A stretch of 14,250 nucleotides of DNA, taken from NCBI GenBank assembly GCA_900550585.1, contig URST01000057.1, positions 1 to 14,250 on the forward strand. Direction: 5' to 3'. Made by a program: the position numbers and the translations under genes. Shown here piece by piece: positions 5,690 through 11,838 of this stretch (the first letter of the stretch is position 1; every line of letters begins with the position of its first letter). The DNA is from an uncultured Eubacteriales bacterium (GTDB lineage: Bacteria; Bacillota; Clostridia; Oscillospirales; Oscillospiraceae). The notes beneath the pieces were generated by a model. The model made no database searches. It saw only the letters and a list, made by a program, of their open reading frames with translations, and was not told where the DNA came from.

Positions 5690-6151
5690 TCACTTCTCCG
5701 CGTCCAGCGCCACGGAGGATTCCTCCGGCTGGAACACAAATGTCTCCGTACCGTCATCCCAGAACCAGACCAGCAGCGTGGTATCGCCGTTCTCCGTGAA
5801 CAGCATGGACACATCGCTGTCGCCGTCGCCGTTCCGGTCGGCGAAATCGATGCTCTGGAACGCCTCCCAGGGGTCGCCCTGTACGGCCATGGGGTATGTC
5901 ACGCTGCCGTACTCCGTCTGCACCTCCGCATCGTAGTAGAACACGGCATCCTCCCCGTGGACGCACACCAGCACGTCGGTGTCCTCGCCGTCACGGGTGA
6001 TGATGCCGCCGTCCCGGACGATGCCGGTGGTGCGCCAGTCGTCCCCGGCGATCTCATCGTCCGCCGGGCCGGACGGCGCCGCGCCGCAGGCACACAGACC
6101 CAGACACAGCGCCGCCGCAAGGAGCAGCGCTCCCGTTGTTCTCTTTTTCAT
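5690..6151 (-). CDS. Uncharacterised lipoprotein (153 aa) with an EF-hand-like loop
   Basis: The start is MKKRTTGALLLAAALCLG, with lipobox L-C-A-C and lipidated Cys22. The start at 6151 is preferred because AAGGAAGGAA lies just upstream; an in-frame ATG 7 codons earlier would put that site inside the gene. The mature part is acidic. It contains DFADRNGDGDSDVSM (about 102-116), a D-x-N-G-D-G-x-S-D loop as in EF-hand-like, dockerin or FG-GAP calcium-binding repeats. Around it are strands such as AVFYYDAEVQTEYGSVTYPM and TTLLVWFWDDGTETFVFQP. Calcium binding is suggested by the loop but not shown. It is first of three closely spaced lipoprotein genes and follows the LuxR-type regulator by 108 bp. 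No clear promoter is seen in that gap. Confidence 0.83.
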   Translation of the reverse strand: MKKRTTGALLLAAALCLGLCACGAAPSGPADDEIAGDDWRTTGIVRDGGIITRDGEDTDVLVCVHGEDAVFYYDAEVQTEYGSVTYPMAVQGDPWEAFQSIDFADRNGDGDSDVSMLFTENGDTTLLVWFWDDGTETFVFQPEESSVALDAEK

Positions 6152-6202
6152 ACCGTTCCTTCCTTTCCGCACAGCGGTGCATCCTGCCTTCCAGATACAG
6201 GA

Positions 6203-6235
6203 AGATCCACCGTACTGCTATTGTACGGTGGATCT
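6203..6235 (-). terminator. 13-bp hairpin between regulator and lipoprotein genes (partial terminator?)
   Basis: A 13-bp perfect stem (6203-6215 with 6223-6235) has a 7-nt loop. It lies 25 bp downstream of the LuxR-type stop on the minus strand. There is no T run after it on either strand, so it may be a processing or stability hairpin, or a partial read-through point, rather than a full terminator. Confidence 0.5.
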
Positions 6236-6259
6236 GTCCGGATAACTATTAACCTTTGG

Positions 6260-8380
6260 TTAGTGACGCGCCATATCCACCAGCCGTTTCCGCTTGGTGC
6301 GCGTGTCGCCCTCGATGAACAGCTTGGCGTAAATGCGGTTCACATACTGCTTGACGCTGCCCTCCGAGAGGTACAGCTTCTCCGCGATCTCCCGGTTGCT
6401 CAGCCGCGCTGCCGCCAGCAGCGCCACCTCCCGCTCCCGGTCCGTCAGCACAGCGAAGGCCGCCGGGGCCGCGCTGCGCTGGCGCAGGCTGCGGCAGCGG
6501 TCCTCGTAAGCGCCGCCCAGCAGCACCGCCTGACGGGCCAGAACGCCGCCGGACTCCGCCAGCAGCTCCTTCAGATAGCGGTAGTTCTCCACAAAGGGCA
6601 TCACGAAGCCGTCCGTTTCGCCGTCGGCCAGCGCCTGCGCCAGAAGTGCCTGCGCCTCCCGGCGCTTGCCCAGCTGGGCGTAGGCCGATGCCGTCTGGAG
6701 GCGGACATGCAGCGCCACCAGCGCGTAATGCATGGCTTCGCAGCTCTCCAGCAGCGCCGCGCTGCGGCCGATGACCCGGGCATAGGCGCCCTGGGCCAGC
6801 CAGACCTGATTTTCGATCATCTCCAGCATGGGCCGCCCCGGCGCCAGCAGGCGCAGGGACGACAGGCGGTGCTCCCGGAACACCGGCGGCAGCTCCTCCG
6901 TCCCGCCGGTCAGCGCGCCGTAGTAGGCGGCGGTGGCGTCCAGGATGTTCAGCCACGCGGCGTTGTGCTGCCGCAGCAGCTCCTGCCGGCGCTGGGCCAT
7001 GGTGCGGTGCGGCATGTCGCCGGTGCAGAGGGACATCCGCCACGCCAGAAAATCGCAGCACAGCGCCATATTCTCCTGCCCGTTGCCCCGGATCTGGGCG
7101 TAGGCCCGCTCCAGCTCGATCTGGGCGTCGATGACCCGGCCCTGCAGGAACGCCGCCTCGGCCCGCATGATGCGCTCCGCGCCCTGTCCGTGGCCGTCGG
7201 TGATCTTATAGTAGTGAGGCATGCACTCGTCCATCTCCGCCAGCTCCCTGTCCAGCACCCGCTCCGGCGCCAGCGAGGCCAGGAGGATGCCGGCGTCCTG
7301 CTCCACCACCCGCAGAAGGCCGTCATAGTCGCCGGCATCCTGATAGGCGGACAGGGCGTGGAGATAGAGGCCGTGAGCCTCGTACCACCGGCCGTACCGG
7401 CGGAGGCAGGCCGTCTGCGTCTCCGGCGGCAGCGTGCGGAACGTGCGGCGGGCGCACTCCTTCATCATGTGGTGAAAGCGGTAGGTCACGCCGTCGGGCA
7501 GCCGCGTCACGAAAGCGTTCTGCTCCGTCAGGGCGGCCAGCTGTGTCTCCGCCGCGTCATCCCCTGTGACGGCGCGGGCCATCTCCACGGTAAATTCGTC
7601 CGCAAAGCCCATCACCGCCAGAAATTCACGGCGGCGGGGCGGCAGCGGGTCGATCATGGCGGTGGAGAACATGGCGTAGATGTCCGGTGTGCCGTCCGGG
7701 AGGGCGCCGCCCTCCGTCAGCGACTGCAGGCCCAGATATACGGCGGAGAACCAGCCCTCGCTGGTGTGGAGCAGGTCCTCCACCTGCCGGTCCGTCAGCT
7801 CCGCGCCGCAGCGGCGGGCGTAGACCGACAGCTCCGTGTGGTTCAGGCGCAGCTCCTCCGTGCCGATGCGGCAGACACGTCCGCCCAGACGGAGGATCTC
7901 CTCCGACGGCAGGAAACGGTCGCGGCCCGCCACGATGAGGCGGACATTCTCCGGGAGGCGGGCGGCCAGTGTGCACAGAAAGCCCGCCACCCGCCGGTCG
8001 CGGAGCAGGTGGAAGTCGTCGATGAAAATGTAGCAGGGCCGTCCGCCGGACAGCGCGCGGCACAGGCCGTCCGTCAGCAGGCTGGCGCCGGCATCATCCG
8101 CGGGGCAGTCGTAGTCCCGCAGGGACGGAAAGCCCGCGTGGTCGAAGGCCTCCTGCACGCTGCGCCAGAAAATGGCCAGGTTGTCGGAGTAGACGCTGAT
8201 GCGGACCACCGCCGCGTCCTCCGTCCGGGCGCGCTGGGCCAGATACCAGTTCACCGCCGTGGTCTTGCCGTAGCCCATGGGGGCCACCACGGTGGTCAGC
8301 CGGCTGTGGGCGATGGGCCGCAGCTTCTCCTGCAGGCGCTCGGATATGTAGATGGTGTTCAGCCGTCTCTGTCTGGGCAC
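6260..8380 (-). CDS. MalT-like LuxR-family regulator with STAND ATPase (LAL type)
   Basis: This 706-residue cytoplasmic regulator has the MalT layout. An N-terminal P-loop NTPase carries Walker A APMGYGKTT (33-41) and Walker B CYIFIDDFHLL (116-126, Asp121/Asp122). IVAGRDRF (149-156) sits at a sensor-1-like place. A helical arm and TPR-like superhelical region span about 300-640. A LuxR helix-turn-helix runs 645-706 (LTDREREVALL, SNREIAEKLYLSEGSVKQYVNRIYAKL). Such proteins bind ATP and an inducer in their sensor repeats, oligomerise and activate promoters. The start is GTG 8380, with GGGGAGGG about 8 nt upstream. It follows a lipoprotein gene by 27 bp and precedes three more lipoprotein genes. 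That suggests it controls envelope lipoproteins, or is itself informed by them; the inducer is unknown. The frame is intact and the length is within the 600-900 range of the family. Confidence 0.93.
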   Translation of the reverse strand: MPRQRRLNTIYISERLQEKLRPIAHSRLTTVVAPMGYGKTTAVNWYLAQRARTEDAAVVRISVYSDNLAIFWRSVQEAFDHAGFPSLRDYDCPADDAGASLLTDGLCRALSGGRPCYIFIDDFHLLRDRRVAGFLCTLAARLPENVRLIVAGRDRFLPSEEILRLGGRVCRIGTEELRLNHTELSVYARRCGAELTDRQVEDLLHTSEGWFSAVYLGLQSLTEGGALPDGTPDIYAMFSTAMIDPLPPRRREFLAVMGFADEFTVEMARAVTGDDAAETQLAALTEQNAFVTRLPDGVTYRFHHMMKECARRTFRTLPPETQTACLRRYGRWYEAHGLYLHALSAYQDAGDYDGLLRVVEQDAGILLASLAPERVLDRELAEMDECMPHYYKITDGHGQGAERIMRAEAAFLQGRVIDAQIELERAYAQIRGNGQENMALCCDFLAWRMSLCTGDMPHRTMAQRRQELLRQHNAAWLNILDATAAYYGALTGGTEELPPVFREHRLSSLRLLAPGRPMLEMIENQVWLAQGAYARVIGRSAALLESCEAMHYALVALHVRLQTASAYAQLGKRREAQALLAQALADGETDGFVMPFVENYRYLKELLAESGGVLARQAVLLGGAYEDRCRSLRQRSAAPAAFAVLTDREREVALLAAARLSNREIAEKLYLSEGSVKQYVNRIYAKLFIEGDTRTKRKRLVDMARH

Positions 8381-8407
8381 GCCGCCGCCCTCCCCTCGTT
8401 GTCTTTG

Positions 8408-9592
8408 TCAGCCGACGTTATCCAGCGTCAGCACCTGCTCGTAGGCGGACGCGCCGGCGATGGAGCCGATGGGCAGCACCACCCGGAGCCGTCCGGCACC
8501 GTCGGTGTAGGCGGGCACATCCATGTTGATGTTTTCGTCGGACAGTGTCCAGGCCCGGCGCTCCGCCAGCGCATCGGCGAAGGCGTCATCGTCCGAGATG
8601 GTGCCGTACTGGCCGTCGAAACGCTCCGCCGCCGTCTGGCGCACCGCGTCCAGAAACGCCGTTTCGTCCACATGCAGCGCCGTCAGCAGGTCCGCCGTGG
8701 TGAGGCGCTGGCCGCTGGCCGTGTCGTACAGGTACACGCTGTAATCGTTCATGTCGTAGCCCCAGCCGCAGGAGATCACCAGCGACAGGATGTCGCCGTA
8801 CTGGTATGTCTCCCACGCGATGTACAGGCAGGACAGGCTGTTGCCGGCGGATACGCACTCCAGCGCCTCCTGCACGATGGGGGTATAGGTCCCGTCAATG
8901 GCGCGGTTGATATCCGATGCGCCGGCGGTATCCGACAGGAGCTGGGGCACACGGTAGGTGTAGTGCCCGGCATTGCCCACGCCGTCGGTATAGTCGAAGT
9001 CCTCGCTGTACAGCTCCCGGATCTGCGGGGCGCCGTGGGACGCGCCGGGGGTGAAGTCATAGACGCTGCCGCAGTCCGCGATGATGCTGACCGCACCGTC
9101 CATCAGGCTCAGGGCGGGGCGGTACACCGCCTCGCCGCCGTTGCCGGACACCGTGACCTCCATGTTGGGCATGATGTCGCTGATGTTGCCCCGCAGGCAC
9201 ACCGGCGCGCCGTCCGCGCTCTCGTACAGCACATCACCCACGGGGGACGTGTCGTTCAGCGGGTCATAGGCCCGCACCGTCAGGCTGGCTCCGGCGTCCG
9301 CCGGGACGATGCAGTACACCTCATTGCCGGGCCGGGTCACCGTCTGCTGCGCCGTCAGCTCCGTCAGGAACGGGAACGTCTGGGTCCAGCCGCTGTCCGC
9401 CAGCCATGTCGCCATGTCGCCGTCGCCCATCATGCCCAGATAGGCCACGCCCAGCTGGCTGCCGTCGGCGGCGATCTCCTGCCGCAGCAGCGTCAGCGGG
9501 TCCTCCTCCGCCGGGCGGGGCGCATTCCCGCAGGCGGACAGGGCGCCGGTCAGCACCAGCGCTGCCAGCAGCAGTGTCAAAGCTCTTTTCAT
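8408..9592 (-). CDS. Lipoprotein with DUF3298-like C-terminal domain
   Basis: This 394-residue lipoprotein starts MKRALTLLLAALVLTG with lipobox L-S-A-C, lipidated Cys21. Residues about 30-160 are uncharacterised: a DPLTLLRQEI helix, then beta-rich stretches including LNDTSPVGDVLYESADG and PNMEVTVSGNGGEAVYRPALSLMDG. The C-terminal part, about 195-394, reads YTYRVPQLL, DINRAIDGTY, YGDILSLVISCGWGYDMNDYSVYLYDTASGQRLTTADLL. This order fits the DUF4163/DUF3298 fold found in RsiV-type anti-sigma factors and PdaC-type deacetylases. No deacetylase domain or transmembrane anti-sigma part is present. The start has GGGAGGGA upstream. It is first of the minus-strand train, with a promoter at 9667-9696 and a hairpin-rich leader. 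The 27-bp gap to the LuxR-type gene suggests one transcript. The domain call is by pattern only. Confidence 0.85.
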   Translation of the reverse strand: MKRALTLLLAALVLTGALSACGNAPRPAEEDPLTLLRQEIAADGSQLGVAYLGMMGDGDMATWLADSGWTQTFPFLTELTAQQTVTRPGNEVYCIVPADAGASLTVRAYDPLNDTSPVGDVLYESADGAPVCLRGNISDIMPNMEVTVSGNGGEAVYRPALSLMDGAVSIIADCGSVYDFTPGASHGAPQIRELYSEDFDYTDGVGNAGHYTYRVPQLLSDTAGASDINRAIDGTYTPIVQEALECVSAGNSLSCLYIAWETYQYGDILSLVISCGWGYDMNDYSVYLYDTASGQRLTTADLLTALHVDETAFLDAVRQTAAERFDGQYGTISDDDAFADALAERRAWTLSDENINMDVPAYTDGAGRLRVVLPIGSIAGASAYEQVLTLDNVG

Positions 9593-9606
9593 AAGGTCCC
9601 TCCCTC

Positions 9607-9642
9607 GCGGGCCGCGCCCGCGCTCACGGCCCCTCCGGGCCG
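9607..9642 (-). promoter_or_regulatory. Two GC hairpins in the leader before the lipoprotein start
   Basis: On the minus transcript a 6-bp perfect stem (9627-9632 with 9637-9642, 4-nt loop) is followed by a 5-bp GC stem (9607-9611 with 9617-9621, 5-nt loop). The second ends only 2-3 bases before the GGGAGGGA ribosome binding site. This could tune translation or be chance in GC-rich DNA; there is no riboswitch match that I recognise. Confidence 0.4.
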
Positions 9643-9666
9643 GCCGATGGTTTGCTTTCCACCTTG

Positions 9667-9696
9667 ATTATATACCAGCCGGGCTGGAAAAAGCAA
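9667..9696 (-). promoter_or_regulatory. Promoter of the lipoprotein/LuxR operon with a palindrome in the spacer
   Basis: On the minus strand TATAAT is at 9672-9667, with TTGCTT at 9696-9691 and an 18-bp spacer. A 13-bp perfect palindrome, CCAGCC-G-GGCTGG (9675-9687), sits almost centred in the spacer. That is a classic place for a repressor operator. Confidence 0.65.
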
Positions 9697-9721
9697 TCCC
9701 CGGACGGCGGCGCCGCAGGCT

Positions 9722-9778
9722 CTTAAGCAAACCTTAATCCTTCCGGTTCTTGTTTCTTAAGGGCTTTTTCCTTACCAT
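9722..9778 (+). promoter_or_regulatory. Glycosyltransferase promoter with repeated cTTAA motifs
   Basis: A plausible plus-strand promoter is TTGTTT (9750-9755), 17-bp spacer, TACCAT (9773-9778). Upstream, cTTAA occurs at 9722-9726 and 9733-9737, one helical turn (11 bp) apart. It occurs again at 9756-9760 just after the -35. Direct repeats at 11-bp spacing next to a -35 are typical of OmpR-family response-regulator sites. Such a regulator is encoded downstream, but the link is inferred. Confidence 0.5.
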
Positions 9779-9811
9779 GAGAGGCACAGAGAAAGAAAGG
9801 AAGTGTTCTGT

Positions 9812-11074
9812 ATGGAAACGGCTCTGCGAACGGTGAACGCGCTGATCTCCGCGCTGTTTTTTATCTGCTATGCCTACCAATTCCTATATATCCCCCTGGT
9901 GCTGTGCAAAAAGAGGCGGCCCCTGTCCGTGCCGCCCACGCCCCACCGGTACGCCGTACTCATCGCGGCCCGGAACGAATCCGCCGTCATCGGCGGCCTG
10001 CTGGAGAGCCTGCGGCAGCAGACGTATGACCCCGCCCTGCTTACCGTGTTCGTGGCGGCGGACAACTGCACCGACGACACCGCCGCCATCGCCCGGCAGC
10101 ACGGCGCCGTGGTGTACGAGCGGTTCAACCACATCAACGTGGGCAAGGGCTACGCCCTGGATTTCCTGACCCAGCACATCAAGGCCGACTATCCCCAGGG
10201 CTTCGACGGCTATTTCGTGTTCGACGCCGACAACATACTGGCTCCGGACTACATCGAGAAGATGAACGCCGTGTTCTCCGGCGGGTACGAGATCGTCACC
10301 AGCTACCGCAACAGCAAGAACTACGCCGACAACTGGATCAGCGCGGGCTACGCCCTGTGGTTCCTGCGAGAGAGCCGCTATCTCAACGGCGCCCGGATGC
10401 GGCTGGGCACCAGCGCCGCCGTGGGCGGGACGGGTTTCCTGTTCTCCCAGCGCATTCTGGACAAGACCGGCGGCTGGCGGTTCTACCTGCTGACGGAGGA
10501 CATCGAGTTCTCCGTACACCACATCACCGACGGCGAGGTCATCGCCATCTGCGAGGACGCGGTGCTCTATGACGAGCAGCCCACCGGTTTCCGCCAGTCC
10601 TGCCGCCAGCGGCTGCGCTGGGCCAAGGGATACATCCAGGTATTCCAGCAGTACGGCGGCAGGCTGCTGAAGGGTGCGGCCAGGGGCAGCTGGAGCTGCT
10701 TCGACATGGCCATGGCCATCATGCCCGCCTTCGTGCTGACATGCATCAGCATCCTGGCCAACGTGACGCTGGCGGGCATCGGCCTGGCCGAGGGCGCAGG
10801 CCTGTGGTTCGCCATGCGCTCCCTGCTGGAGTGTCTGGGCAGCATCTATTTGACGCTGCTGGTCATCGGCACCGTCACCACCGTCACGGAGTGGCGGCAG
10901 ATCCACGCCCCGGCGTGGCAGAAGGTGATGTATACGTTCAGCTTCCCCCTGTTCATGTTCACCTACATCCCCATCTCCTTCGCCGCGCTGTTCATGAAGG
11001 TGGAGTGGAAGCCCATTTACCACGGAGCACCCGCCCGGATGCCGGTGCAGTCCGTAAACTTAATGAAAAACTAA
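9812..11074 (+). CDS. GT2-family processive membrane glycosyltransferase
   Basis: This 420-residue membrane protein would transfer sugars from a nucleotide-sugar to a growing glycan. An N-terminal membrane segment covers about 8-31. The cytoplasmic GT-A domain starts YAVLIAARNE (47-55) with a nucleotide-binding Asp in AADNCTDD (82-89). It shows DAD at 138-140, the catalytic-base motif TED at 228-230, and QRLRW (266-270), the Q-x-x-R-W signature of processive synthases of the BcsA/IcaA/hyaluronan group. Three hydrophobic C-terminal segments follow (about 300-325, 338-357, 374-395). No PilZ domain or synthase partner is present. The start at 9812 is preferred, with AAAGGAAG 8 nt upstream; the GTG at 9803 is too close to that site. 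A two-component system follows 68 bp later. The product could be an exopolysaccharide or surface glycan; the donor sugar is unknown. Confidence 0.93.
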   Translation: METALRTVNALISALFFICYAYQFLYIPLVLCKKRRPLSVPPTPHRYAVLIAARNESAVIGGLLESLRQQTYDPALLTVFVAADNCTDDTAAIARQHGAVVYERFNHINVGKGYALDFLTQHIKADYPQGFDGYFVFDADNILAPDYIEKMNAVFSGGYEIVTSYRNSKNYADNWISAGYALWFLRESRYLNGARMRLGTSAAVGGTGFLFSQRILDKTGGWRFYLLTEDIEFSVHHITDGEVIAICEDAVLYDEQPTGFRQSCRQRLRWAKGYIQVFQQYGGRLLKGAARGSWSCFDMAMAIMPAFVLTCISILANVTLAGIGLAEGAGLWFAMRSLLECLGSIYLTLLVIGTVTTVTEWRQIHAPAWQKVMYTFSFPLFMFTYIPISFAALFMKVEWKPIYHGAPARMPVQSVNLMKN

Positions 11075-11084
11075 ACTTCCCCTA

Positions 11085-11113
11085 TTGTGCCGCGCCCCGT
11101 TTTCCCGTATGAT
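11085..11113 (+). promoter_or_regulatory. Promoter of the response regulator-kinase operon
   Basis: TTGTGC (11085-11090) and TATGAT (11108-11113) are separated by exactly 17 bp. The start codon is 29 bp downstream of the -10, and the transcript would begin at about 11120, just ahead of the AAGGAGG site. Confidence 0.75.
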
Positions 11114-11143
11114 AAGCGGAGAAAGAAAAGGAGGCGCGGCACA
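11086..11143 (+). repeat. 11-bp inverted repeat spanning promoter and start codon
   Basis: The arm TGTGCCGCGCC (11086-11096) overlaps the -35 hexamer. It is perfectly complementary to 11133-11143, which covers the end of the AAGGAGG site, the spacer and the A of the ATG. In RNA made from the local promoter the left arm is absent. In RNA that reads through from the glycosyltransferase gene both arms are present and could close the ribosome binding site. Confidence 0.6.
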
Positions 11144-11838
11144 TGTATACCATTCTGGTCTGCGACGATGAACGGGATATCGTTTCGGCGCTGGAGATCT
11201 ATCTGACGGCGGAGGGCTACCGCGTTCTCAAGGCCTATAACGGCAGGGAGGCGCTGGCCATCGCCGGGCGGGAGGACGTGCATCTCATCCTCATGGACAT
11301 CATGATGCCGGTGATGGACGGCCTGACCGCCATGGCCCAGCTGCGGCAGACCAGCAATGTGCCGGTGATCCTGCTGACGGCCAAGAGCGAGGACACCGAC
11401 AAGGTGCTGGGGCTGAACGTGGGCGCGGACGATTACATCACCAAGCCCTTCAACCCCGTGGAGATGCTGGCGCGGGTGCGCTCCCAGCTGCGGCGCTATC
11501 TCCAGCTGGGCGGCGGCGCGGTGCAGCCGTCCACGCTGGTCATCGGCGGCATCCGGCTGGACGACAATGCCAAGGTGGTCACGGTAGACGGCGAGACGGC
11601 GGCGCTGACCCCCAAGGAGTACGACATCCTGCGGTTCCTCATGCAGAACGCGGGCACCGTGTTCTCCCCCAGCGAGATCTACCGCCGGGTGTGGGACGAC
11701 GTGCCCCTCAACGCCGCCGGGGCCATCGCCGTCCACATCCGGCACCTGCGGGAAAAGATCGAGATCAATCCGTCCGAGCCACGGTACATCAAGGTGGTCT
11801 GGGGCAAGGGCTATAAGATGGAGGGCGGTATCAAGTGA
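11143..11838 (+). CDS. OmpR-family two-component response regulator
   Basis: This 231-residue cytoplasmic regulator has a receiver domain (about 1-115). Its acidic pocket is Asp8/Asp9 (VCDDE), the phosphoacceptor is Asp52 (LMDIMMP), and Thr79, Tyr98 and Lys101 (ITKPF) complete it. After a short linker, the C-terminal winged helix (about 130-228) reads LTPKEYDILRFL, VFSPSEIYRRVW, AIAVHIRHLREKIE, KVVWGKGYKME, as in the OmpR/PhoB family. The start has AAGGAGG (11128-11134) 8 nt upstream. Its own promoter is at 11085-11113. The stop TGA overlaps the GTG start of the kinase gene by four bases (GTGA), so the two are translationally coupled and form a pair. Likely targets include its own region and the glycosyltransferase upstream, which is inference from position. 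Confidence 0.95.
   Translation: MYTILVCDDERDIVSALEIYLTAEGYRVLKAYNGREALAIAGREDVHLILMDIMMPVMDGLTAMAQLRQTSNVPVILLTAKSEDTDKVLGLNVGADDYITKPFNPVEMLARVRSQLRRYLQLGGGAVQPSTLVIGGIRLDDNAKVVTVDGETAALTPKEYDILRFLMQNAGTVFSPSEIYRRVWDDVPLNAAGAIAVHIRHLREKIEINPSEPRYIKVVWGKGYKMEGGIK

Noticed and set aside
8408..9592. RsiV-type anti-sigma factor
   Set aside because: The C-terminal half resembles DUF3298, but there is no cytoplasmic anti-sigma part, no transmembrane helix besides the lipoprotein signal, and no sigma factor gene nearby.
5021..9667. Open frame of about 1548 codons on the plus strand
   Set aside because: It runs antisense across five minus-strand genes that have good ribosome sites, lipoboxes and recognisable domains. 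It is open only because TTA, CTA and TCA codons are rare in those GC-rich genes. Its translation is low-complexity His/Arg/Gln/Val-rich and matches no family.
9884..11023. 379-codon minus-strand frame under the glycosyltransferase
   Set aside because: Shadow of the plus-strand GT2 gene, whose catalytic motifs are intact; no ribosome site and low-complexity composition.
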